Source of the DNA: Heterostelium multicystogenum
Lineage: Eukaryota > Evosea > Eumycetozoa > Acytosteliales > Acytosteliaceae
Direction: 5' to 3'
Length of the DNA: 54,444 bases
Assembly: GCA_003667245.1 (NCBI GenBank)
Contig: RCNN01000219.1
Coordinates: forward strand, 1-54,444
In this document: in pieces, positions 1-11,247 of the stretch
Layout of the letters: each line of letters opens with the position of its first letter
Position numbering within the stretch: the first letter of the stretch is position 1
The notes under the pieces: generated by a model
The model's database searches: none
What the model saw: only the letters and a program-made list of their open reading frames with translations
What the model was told of the DNA's origin: nothing
Position numbers and translations under genes: made by a program

Positions 1-3000
1 GGATACACTCCAACATGGGGTTCATTCCAAACAGTTGAAGAATATAACTTTTTCAGAGCCAATGTCACCACTGCTACTTCAGGTTATGTTTCATTAGGTA
101 TTACAAGAGGTTCTTTAAATGACAAATGGGTGTATGTATCTGGACCCGAAAACTGGATTGGTTGCCTATGATGCTTTCAATGATATTTTGCCCTGGTTAT
201 GCAACTTTGAGTTCTCTCAACCAGAAACCCTCCGATGAGTCTTATTTCCGCAATCTATTTGGCCACCAATAAGTTACATAGTGTTTCGATTGGTACAAAA
301 CAAATCTTGTTTTTATCGAGTATGTTCCAACCAATGAACCATCTATCGAACCTTGGAAAACCTCTGGTGGCCAAATCATTGTAAATTTGAACAACTATTT
401 TACAAATTTACTCAAAGTCCAATTCCTTCTCAACACTTCCTGGAGCATCCACACCAAACAATCTAACCTATACATCAATCAACTCTTCAATGGCAATTGT
501 AAATATCCCCAAGTGGATCTGGAATTTGTAAATTTGTCATTACCGACTCTGTTAAAACCCTTCACCAACATTCTGTATAAATATGCAAGTTTGTATTAAA
601 TGTGAATTTTATACATATATAAAACATATTAATGTTACTTGCCAATGATATAGGTCCATATGCTACAGTTGTCTACCAACCACTTACTGGAAATGTACTT
701 ACCATCCAAGGTGAAAAACTTTGGTAATATTGCCTCAAGTTTGAGTGTTAAGCTAAGCTCTTCTGGTGACATATGTTCCAATGTTCAAAATTTAGCTCCC
801 CATACTGCCATCACATGCTCAATTCCATTCACTCCATCACCCTCAAAGACTCTTTTACCACTTTCCTCTTCAAATTGGAAATCAACAAGTTAGTTCTGTA
901 ATTGTTGGTATCTGTAAGTAAATCTCCTAATACCTAATGTTTTTGATTCTATTTTACTGACTCTGAAATTAAAGATGATAACGACAATGTAAGAGTAGTA
1001 AGATTAAATCCTTCTCCAGCTTCATACTATCAATACTATTTATTATCTGAAAAAGTTACCATTGTTAATTGATGGATATAATCGTTATTTTGGTCAAACC
1101 AGGTTCACAAAAGCAACTTGACCTTGCTCAAGAAAACAATGCCAACATCAGGAACTGGACTCCAATCTTATTTTTCAGTTGCTTTGGTTAAAAAAATTTT
1201 TAACAACTACTGGGGTCCATATGCAAATACTGTTGGAATTCTCTCTGATGGTACATGTGATATTTCCAAAGGTCTCTATTGTCCAGGAGGCAAAAATTAT
1301 GCTTACCTCTGACTATCTTTACTATGATTTGAAACTCTAATGTATATAACGGTGCTACTGGATTTGAAGTACTCTATGGTAATGTGGATCAAATTATGGT
1401 GTCGATCCAGTCATCAATGATCCTTCGCCAGTCAAGCTAGTCAACACTACAGGAGGTTCTTTCAATTTGGTCATGCCAAATGGTGCAGGTTTCAGCTATT
1501 CCAATCGTCAACTTTCAATCAACAATGGTAAATGTTACATCAACATTTTCTTTGACCAATTTCAAGACACTCACTGTTAGTGTTCCAGCAGGAACTGGAT
1601 CTGCCAAGCCAGGTCTTCTCTACATGGAAAAATTCAGATTGCCAGGATTCCAAGTTGGTTATTATCCACCCATTTTGACATCGATCAACAAGCCATCTAC
1701 CAAATGGAGGACTTTTGGTGATCAATGGTGTCAATCTTGGAAATAATGCAAATGTTGTTACTGTTAATGTTGGTGGAAATGCTTGCACTTCAGTTCAAAT
1801 CACAAATGCTCACAATACAATACATGTAATGTTGGTCCTGGTGTTGGTACTGGTATTGTAGTACGAGTCAATGTTGATGGTCAAGCTTCAAACGATATCA
1901 CATTTGACTATAGTCCTCCAGTCATCACAAATGTTGTTCAACAAGGAAACCAATTGACTGTATCGGGTACTAATTTTGGAAACTTTCATCGACAATTAAA
2001 GTCAACATCCCTTCCCCAATCACAGTATCCAGTAATCCAACTTCTGGTAATTCCCAAAATGTAACAATTACACTCCCATTCGACACCAGAAACGGTTAAA
2101 TTACAGTGTCAGTTGGTGGACAAACTTCAGATCCATTCGATTTGAACTTGATACCAACAAATCACTTCCGTTGGTCCATTGTCATCATCACTTGGTCAAA
2201 CTCAAATTACAATAACTGGTCAATTCCTTCAAACCAAGGGACAAGGACAACTCCAATGCCAGAGTCCTAGTCATGTTTGGAACTGGTGAATGCACTGGAG
2301 CCTACTCAGATGTCTCACTGTAGTCACTTTGTATTGTAACTCTCCAAAGGGAACCGGAAAAAAACATCACATCCCAAGTATTTATTGATGATGTTCCATC
2401 AAACATTTTGACTCAATTCTCTTATTTACCACCTGTCATTTCCACCTTCATTCAAACTGGAACTGTTGCAACAATTGCTGGTGCCAAACTTTGGTGAAGA
2501 TTATAAAATTGCAAGTGTTTCTTACAACTCTAAAACCAGCTACAGCAGCGATCGGAATGCATTTGACAAGAGACTCAATCATCGTCCCAATTCCAATTAG
2601 ACACACTCAATGGTTTTAATCACTGTCACCGTCAATGGACAGACATCATTACCATTCAACTTCAAACTGTACCCAGATGTTCAAACAGCAACTGATATTC
2701 CAACAGTAGGAGGTGAATTGTTTTTACTGGTAACTTCTTCAACCCAACTAATATCAGTGGAATACTCTCAGTCTGAGTGTACCATCAACTCGCAAACCAT
2801 GCACTAATGCAAACATCAATCAAAGTGATACAATTGTTTGTACTGCCCCAGCTGGTTCTGGAAGAAATGTGAATGCCGAAATCTCAATTGATGGATATAT
2901 GGATGATTTCCGAATCAACTATTTTCCACCAACAATCAATGAAGTCTTGGTAACTCCTAATTTTATCTCTGTCTCCGGTACTAATTTCGGTGCAGATATC

Positions 3001-6000
3001 AATGACGTGTCAATAACATTACAAACTTTTACTGGTAATCAACAGTATCATCGAATGCTTTGACAAATGGTGTTTCTCAATTAACAAGCATCAACAATAT
3101 CCCAAGTAAACACTTTGAATGGACAACTATTCATCACTGTCAATGGTCAAGTATCTAATATGCTGGCATACACTCTTGTCCCCACTATTTCAAGTGTATC
3201 AACTGCTCCAACTACTGGTGGCCCAATCACCATCTATGGAGTTCATTTGACTTCCGAGAGATTCAACACCACTGATACAACAGTAATCAGTATTGGTTGG
3301 AGGAAATCTATGTTCAAATCCAATTGTATATCAATTTGATACTGTGGTCTGTGAGTTTCTGCTGGAACTGGATCAAACAATACTCTATCTGTCACTATTG
3401 ACAACTCCATCTCTAATTCCATCCCATTTGCATATTTACCACCATCAATTACCTCATGGATCCAAAATGGAGTATCTATCACAATCACTGGTCAAAATCT
3501 TGGATCTAATCCAGATGTATCCAAAAGTTAAGATGTCAACACAACAATCTCTTGCTACATCTACATCTGATACTACTTTAGTTGCACCATTACCAACATT
3601 CGCCCAGAGTGGTATTGTTTCAGTAGACATCGATTCTCAAGCCCAAATACTCTCGATATTGTCTTGACTCCAGTTCTTTGTCTATCACATCTACTAGCAC
3701 ATCCGGAGGTCAAATCACCATCCAAGGTAGTTTTTTGAATTCCCAGCGTCAGAATAAGACAGCAACCAATGTTCTTATTACTTTCATGGGCTCAATCAAC
3801 CAACCATGTGCCTCACCAGCCTTCTTGCCAAATGACTTACTTACTCATATATTATTTGTAATGCACCAGCTGGTTCCGGAAAGAACATTCCCGTTCAAGT
3901 ATCTATCGATGGTAAATCCAACAATATTAATTTCAGTTATGGTGCACCATCACTTGTTAGCATCAATGTTGATTACAATAATGTTGTAACATTAACTGGT
4001 ACAAACTTTGGAAATGATCCAGATTTGGTCACTATAAGTTTGAATGGTCAAGCTATTACTATTTTTACCTTGGCAAACACTATCACTTTCCAAGCTCCAG
4101 AAAACATCAGTCAATGGATTAATAATTGTCACCGTTGATGGAAGATCAACCAATGGACTTTATGCATCTTTTTACCCAATCATCTCCAGTGTCACCAAGT
4201 CTACCACTCAAGGTTCTGAAATTACTATTACTGGTACCTTCTTGAATCATTTCACTGGAAGTGGAAGACAAACCAATACAAATGTTACCATAGATTCTTT
4301 GAGTTGCTCAGGTATTAAATGGACTGCAAACAACAATCAACAAATAGTTTGTACATCTCCATCAGGAACCGGTAATGCACATCAAGTCACCGTTACCATT
4401 GAAAATCTTTCTAGTAACTCAATTGGATTCCAATATGAATCACCTACTATCTCTATGATAATTCAAGAAAATGACATTATTTCAATTTCTGGAACCAACT
4501 TTGGATCATCATTGAACAAAGTCTCTCTCTCCACTGGATACACAATCAATAGTGTTTCTGACAATTTGATTCTTGCACTACTTTCTACTAATGCCAAGAA
4601 TACATTGATTACTGTGACTGTTGACTCCCTCACATCCAATTCAATTTTGTTTGCAACTTAAACCATTGATTACTTCAGTGGTATCTGTTTCACCATATGG
4701 TGGTTCAGTTACAATCAGTGGACTTTATTTGAATACAAAGACTGCATCCAATGAAGATACCACAATTGGAATCAGTATTGGTTCTATGAATTGTCAATTG
4801 TTGAGGCACCAACCGAAGGCTCAATCTTTATATGTTCCTTAGGTGTACAATCAATGAAGAATGCTCTAGTTAATGTTACCATCGATGGCCAATCAGGAAC
4901 ATCTAAATACTCATCTCTTTCACCAACAATCACATCATCAACCCAATTGTTCTATCAAGTGGGTGGAACCATCACTGTGGGTGGAAGCTACTTTATTGAA
5001 CCACTTAGTGTCCAAGTTGGAGGAATCAACTGTGAGAATCCAGTTCTCATCAATTCAACTTCCCTCAGTTGTCACTTTAATGCCACTGTTCAACAAACTG
5101 AAAATGATATGATCCCAATCAATGTCCAATCAGGATTACTATCGAGTGAATCCGATGTATTTAACTATCTTAAAGATCTTTGTGAACTAGGTTGTGGTGA
5201 AAATGGTCAATGTGTCAATGGATTCTGTCAATGTAATTCCGGATTTTATGGTTCAACATGTAATATTCAATACACTGGTATTGTCACACCATCTGTAGAT
5301 GCAAAGAGTGCTCAATTTTCTTTAAATGTCACATTTAATGCATTAATTGCTGGAGCTAGAGAAGTAGACCAATCAGGAAACACTGTTCGCACCTGGAACT
5401 TCAATGATACTGCAATGGTTTGGAGTGTTGTCAACACCACTGAAAATGAACAATATATTCGTACTGTCAACCAAGGATCATACCAAGGTCAAAATACTAT
5501 CGTCCTAGAAGTCGAAACAACAACCTGGAAGAAAGAATTCACAGGTTCATTTGTTGGTCAGAATCTTGTGTTCCCACAAAATGCATTCTCACACAGAGTC
5601 AAGATTTCCAATGTTACATTTGCCAATCCACAAAACTCTTTGATCGTTGTCTACAAAGCAACCTACCCAACAAATACGATCAACGATTGTCAAACAACTC
5701 CATCAGTCGTAACAAGTCAACAAAACTCCTTGACTTCCACTCTCAAGTCAATGACCATCGACACTCCATTTGGTGGATTAGTAGGCACATTCTCCAATCG
5801 TCTAATCCGCGACCATATTCACTATATCTTAGACATTCAAGTTGTACAAGATACCACATCTTTCCCTGACTCAGAAGGTGAAAGCAGTGTATCAATTGCT
5901 CTTAATATTCCCAACTTTACCGATCATATTATTTATGATCCTATTTTCGTTTCTTACTCAAAATCCTCTGGTATTTTCAGAAACTGCAGAAAAACAAAAA

Positions 6001-6141
6001 AGAACAGAGACTGGGTTTATTCCTGTTGCTGTTGTTGTTTCTGTTGTTGGTGCTGCTTTAATCGCAGGTATATCCTATGCCCTTTACAAAAAGAAGAAAA
6101 ATTCCTCCATGAAAAAAATGGTTCAAATGGATTTACATTAA
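1..6141 (+). CDS. IPT/TIG-repeat, EGF-containing cell-surface protein (5' truncated, frame-broken)
   Basis: The gene enters from the left edge, so its start and signal peptide are missing. The first 170 bases encode a C-type-lectin-like stretch (GYTPTWGSFQTVEEYNFF ... WVYVSGPE). From about 660 to 5150 follow IPT/TIG immunoglobulin-like repeats of two alternating kinds: one with GG-ITI-G-FL, the other ending ISGTNFG. An EGF module lies at 5178-5270 (CELGCGENGQCVNGFCQC), then a beta-rich juxtamembrane region. A hydrophobic helix at about 6012-6080 (VAVVVSVVGAALIAGISYAL) is followed by a short Lys-rich cytoplasmic tail. This order is typical of the dictyostelid IPT/TIG-EGF surface family that includes the Tgr adhesion/allorecognition proteins; a role in cell contact is inference. 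The coding frame changes many times, and a one-base shift near 5960 puts the helix out of frame with the EGF part. Possible introns lie near 600-655 and 915-975. Confidence 0.85.
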
Positions 6142-6282
6142 ATAAATATTAAATGAAACTCTTATAAATCTTGAATTATCTTAAGTACTAAAGTTAAGAT
6201 GGATTTTTGATCATATTGTAAATTAACTTCTGGAAGGAAATTTACATGATTGGTTTATTAATTTCAAATAACAATTGTATTA

Positions 6283-6464
6283 TTATGTAAGATCATATCT
6301 AAAATGGCTTGATTTGTGATGATAATAGTTGCATTGGTTCTGGTGTCAATTCTGGAAAGTTCAATTATCAACTCTTGTCAGTTCATATTTACTTCATTTG
6401 TCATTGAAATAGCAAGAGTAACGAGAACCAAAATTAAGAAAGCTACTGGTAAAATCTTGTTCAT
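6283..6464 (-). CDS. Possible small secreted peptide (two-exon model)
   Basis: On the minus strand an ATG at 6464 opens a 28-codon frame with a textbook signal peptide (MNKILPVAFLILVLVTLAIS), ending at a TGA at 6378. A GTAAAT donor at 6392 and a CCAG acceptor at 6340 would remove that stop through a 53-base intron. The second exon would then encode a short His/Ser/Tyr-rich tail with one Cys (NQCNYYHHKSSHFRYDLT), giving about 42 residues. The sequence lies head-on to the IPT/TIG gene with about 140 bases between stops. No family is recognised. The signal peptide is seen directly; the intron is inferred, and an unspliced or frame-broken gene is equally possible. Confidence 0.35.
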
Positions 6465-7624
6465 TTTTAATTGTTTTTAAATTTAGAATTGTATAGAATT
6501 GAAACAATCTTATTCACTATTTATAGTCCATGGCTCTAATGATTCTTTGGATAAATAAAAGACTTTAAATCTAGTAAATATACTTATTTATTTAATATCT
6601 CCATTTAACAAATTTCCCAATAGGAGTCCTTTATCAAATGGTATTTATTGGAAGTTATCGTTATTATTCAAAGCTGTACTTTTATTTAGTTGATTTGTGA
6701 TTCAGAGTTGAACTGTTCATATAATTTCAGATACAGATGATGATGTTTTATACTTTTTGGATACAATTGGACAATATAGCTTGGTATCTAAATAGAACCT
6801 AGTAAGAGATAATTTGGTTAGAAAATATTTTATTTTTGTAAATTTCAAAAATGGATCTATCAATAATGATAATATACACTTAGGTTTTAATAGGTTTCAT
6901 TAACTCATCAATGGTAAAATACTATTCATGAATTATTATTAACAAATAAAAGGTGGTGGTTAAAAATCTATTACAGTCAAAATGTAAAAGTTTCGTGTGT
7001 TTGAATATCTAGACAAAGTAATAATATTTAAAAATATTCTTAATGATATATATTTAAATTTTAATTATTATTATTTTTATCCCAATAGTTGATATCGTTG
7101 GTGAAAATTTGCCTTCTAGATTTTTCCTATTCTTCTGTCCTACTTGAACTCCATCTCTCCGTTTCTTTACAAGAAGATGTTTAAAAGTTTAACAACAACA
7201 TCTATCCAACATCCAAGAGGAACACAATTTGGTTTTTTATTTTTGTTTAAATATATAAAAATGTGATACAAAGTAAAAGTTAGACAATAGCGTCAAATCT
7301 ATAAAATGGTAGTAATAATAACTTTCTAGAGGAATGTTAGGTAATTCGAAGACCAATGGTTTACATAGTTTAGTACTTTGCTTGTCAATTTACATATTCT
7401 TCATGGGAGGAGGTATTCATACAAATAATAAAGTTTACATGGGCTCCCGGAAGAGTAATGGGAAATTATATAAAACAGTGATTCTAACCCACAACCCAAG
7501 ACGTCACAAGCAGACAACCATACCAGCTCCTTAGCACTACCTTGTTGTTATTTGTTAGTTTTTGTTTTCATTTTTATTTATTTTTCATTTTGCGCGCATT
7601 TTTAACATTTACTGAATAGAGACT
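6465..7624. other. Intergenic, with a decayed reading frame at 6730-6965
   Basis: Mostly AT-rich non-coding sequence. At 6730-6965 (+) one frame reads like protein (DTDDDVLYFLDTIGQYSLVS, then NLVRDNLVRKYFIFVNFKNG) but contains in-frame TAG and TAA codons at widely separated places. It follows a TTTCAG acceptor-like site. This looks like an old gene remnant. I cannot assign a family. A frame at 7334-7534 is not convincing. Confidence 0.3.
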
Positions 7625-7696
7625 TGGAGGTGCCGGGTATCGATCCCGGTTTTCAAGCATGCAAAGCTAGCGTTCTACCATGTATACCACACCCCT
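7625..7696 (-). tRNA. tRNA-Ala (UGC anticodon), slightly degenerate
   Basis: Read on the minus strand, the sequence has a perfect T arm (CCGGG-ATCGATA-CCCGG), an anticodon loop TTTGCAT giving UGC, a D-loop with TGGTAGAA and a discriminator A. CCA is not encoded. The acceptor stem has an A-C mismatch at its first pair plus one G-U pair, the anticodon stem has one T-T mismatch, and the D stem is weak. It may be a true gene with base-call errors or a tRNA pseudogene. No intron is seen. Confidence 0.7.
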
Positions 7697-10624
7697 TTCT
7701 CTGATTTTCGTCTTTTTTATTTTCATATTTATAATCAAATTTTACATATACATTCTCAAAAAAACAATCCTGATAACCAAACAAGACCTCCTGGAAGAAT
7801 ACTGATTAAACCTCAAATATAGACTTCAAAAACATTGAAAATAATAATACCTATCAACAAATTGCTATGCAAAGGACTGGCACTTTATAAAGGTTGGTCT
7901 AACCAACTCCATTTCCAGTATACAATAATAATACAATGGTTTGAACACTATTATGTCCCTGGTCTGGAATAGGATTGTCTTAAAATACTTTTCTATTTTT
8001 CTCAAAAGAAATCAAACAAGTCAAACCCTCCAGTTGCTCAAACTAATTCGAATTCAAGATCAATTAAATATTCAATTTAAATGACAAATTGTAAATGAAA
8101 AATCATCTAAAATACCCCAATATTTTGCATTCACTGTCATTTTTAGAATAAAGATCGATTGAAAAAATCAAATCGATTGGGATCCAAATCAAGATTTTCA
8201 AACTCTGAGTTTGAATGTTCGCTGAATGAAAGGAAACAATCGAAAACTGTTTAATATATCGTTGTTTATAAATAAATATTTTGAACTGTAGTTTCAAACA
8301 GGAAATGAACATGAAATTTAAAAAACGAGATAATAATAATAATTAAAGACTTATAACAATATAATATAGTTAAACGTGTATTCTTTTAAGATTTCAGTTA
8401 GGATAAGCTAGCAATAGGCATTAAGCTAAACAAGTGTCTCTAGTCGAGGGAATTGTGCTATTGATAATGGTCTACTATGAGGTGAATGTAATGGATGAAC
8501 TAGTTCTAGACTAAGTTTAACATGTTTTTTTGGCAAAAAGCTCTAAATCAATAAGATTTTAAAATTATTTTATTGTCAAAAATCCAGTGCAGTGTATTGG
8601 GTTTTTTGCATATTGTATCATAGTTTTTTCTTCCTTTTTTGGGTTCAATGCTTTGTTTTGTTGTTTTTTTTTTTTTTAGACTTTGAAAAAAAAAACTAAT
8701 ACATTCATGGAATTCGATCCCCGAGAAGAACTTTTTATTATAAAATGGGTGTTTGGTTTGATGGTGGTGTTTACATTGATTCGCGTCTTTAATCTTGTTT
8801 TTGTTTTTTTTTTTGTCTACTTTGATCAATAAACCTCAACCCTCATACAATACACTGAGAACAAAACCAAATTTATTTTTGTTGGTCAAAAGTTGCCTCA
8901 TCACTGTTTAGCCTAGGCATCCATGCTAAAACATATCAAAACAACAACACGATCACTTATTTTTTTATTTATTAATTAAAGAAATTAAGAGTATTTGAAT
9001 CAAAACTAAAAAGAAAAACACTAACAAAAAAAGATTGTTAGAAAAGTAAATATTGTATTCTATAATAATAATAATAAAGCAAACCTATCAGATCACAAGA
9101 TAAAGAAGAAGAGGAATAACAAATCAACAACAAGATAATAATAATATAATTGACAAACAGAAGGAATTAGAATTACAAATATTCATACAGAACAAAAGTT
9201 TCAAGAATTAGTAACATTGTATTATAGCAAACTTTAAAGTAGAGTATAAAACCTCCAAACTCCACCTAGTGCAACTAGCTCCCAACCAATATCCGACTAG
9301 TTCAATCAACCTATCTTATTACTTTGAGCCATTCTATCTATGTCACAAACATATTAGTGTTTTGATTTATTGTTCTACCAACTCTTCATTGACTCCACAC
9401 TCGATTCATTGCAGCCACATCACTTCACGAAGAGATCCTAACTTAACTTTTTTTAAACTTGTTGTTTGCAAGTCAATCAATTCAATCTGATCGCACACAA
9501 AAAAAAAAACAGATCACCTGTTCTATATTAGTATCACTCTCTGATTGCACTGGTAAGTGTGTGGGTGTGATTTTATTGATTTTTAAAAAACTACCCAATT
9601 CAACACACCCCCAATCCATCCATTACATGACATTGGTCATATATTAGAATGTCAGTACAAATTAATTATTGGTTTGATTATTATTGTTCATACTTATCAC
9701 CATCATCAACATCAACATCATCAACATCCATCCAACAACAATCCAGCAACATCAATATACTTACTCAATTAAATGAAACAAATACTTCATATTATTAATT
9801 AAGAGTAGTATTAATTTATTTTTATTTTATTATTATTATTATTTATTATATTGGTGTCATTGACAAATACTACTACATTCGAAATCGACAATAGGTTTGT
9901 TGTTCATAAATTATTATTAATATTATAAAAAAAAAGTGTAACTATAGTACCAACATACAATACGAACCATATAGGACAATCATTTAAACACAGCACCACT
10001 ATATTATTATTATATAGTAGTGTCAGTATATTAATTTCAGAGAACAAATACTCTTCACACTTCACTTGCATTTCCACCCACTCACACCAATAAGTCAATC
10101 ATTTAAAATATAACACCACAACCACCAAAAGAGGAGTTACCAACACACCAATAACCACATCCATCATCATCCTCATTATCATCATCATCATCATTAACAT
10201 CATATATAATCAACAACATATAAAATAACTATCTTTTCATCTACAATCTATCTATCAATCAGTTTCGCTTCTCAATAAGCAAGTCACTCTTCAGCAAGGA
10301 TAGAGAGAGACACACAGCCAACACACATATTCACTCATATTTTGTTTTGTTTTGTTTTGTTTTTTTTAACTTTTTATGTTTTGGTTTTATAATTTTTTGA
10401 TATTTTATTTTCCTTTTTGGTTCAACAGTTGATATTAAAAGCAACAAGCAAGTAGCAGCAGCAGAAAGCAACCTTGTACACAAAGAATACCTTAACAATA
10501 TCCAAATACAGAGTAATCAATCATAAAAATAATAACAACAACAATAACAATAATAATACTAATCAATCAATTAATCAACTACTGCTACACTATTATAAAC
10601 TACTATTACTACGACGAATAACAT

Positions 10625-10675
<51 letters not shown>

Positions 10676-11247
10676 TTCAGTGATGCGTTCTTTCTTGCAT
10701 ACCTTCCATTTATATAAATATTAAGATTATTATTATTAACATAACACTGTATATCTATTAAATTAAAAATAGAATTTAGAAATAGAGAACAACAACAACA
10801 ACAACAAGTAAACAACAACATCAACAAAAACAATATCAACAAATACAGGTTCTCATTTTCAAGTTAAATCTAATAACAAAGTAAAGCAAAGAAAAGGAAA
10901 CAACAAAAGCAAAGAAAGCGAGCAAGGAAAGAAGGAGAAGAATAGAAGTGAAGAGAACTGACTATTTTTAGTTATTTCTTTTACTTTGTTGTGTTGTTTT
11001 ATTAGTAGTATACTATTATTGTTATTATTATTAGTATAACTGTTGTTGTTGTATTATTATTATTATAGATTATCTTTATAATTTATATTTATATATTATT
11101 GTTTAATTATAAGAATATATAGGTATAATAATATATATCTAGATTTCATTTATTTATTCAACTTATCTTTATCTTATTATTAAACTGAAAAGAGTTGTGT
11201 TTGTCTCTTGGATCAAATCAAATCCTATAGAATAAAACAATTGTAAG
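7697..11247. other. Long gene-free region upstream of the Roco gene
   Basis: About 3.5 kb with no frame that looks coding for any length. It holds long T and A runs (e.g. 8660-8700, 8800-8815), TTTTG repeats at 10341-10362, AAC/AAT tracts at 10525-10557 and 10790-10810, and a CAAT microsatellite at 10625-10675. The last kilobase probably carries the promoter and 5' leader of the Roco gene. A short minus-strand frame at 8430-8530 (LSLELVHPLHSPHSRPLSIA) is less AT-rich than its surroundings and may be a gene fragment; nothing supports it further. Confidence 0.6.
10625..10675. repeat. CAAT tetranucleotide microsatellite
   Basis: About twelve uninterrupted CAAT/TCAA units in the region upstream of the Roco gene. 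Confidence 0.95.

Noticed and set aside
1..6141. Treating the IPT/TIG gene as a pseudogene
   Set aside because: The repeats stay conserved across every frame change, and the same error pattern affects the indispensable uS8 gene.
8548..8829. 93-codon Lys-rich minus-strand frame
   Set aside because: Produced by long T runs read as Lys; no recognisable protein.
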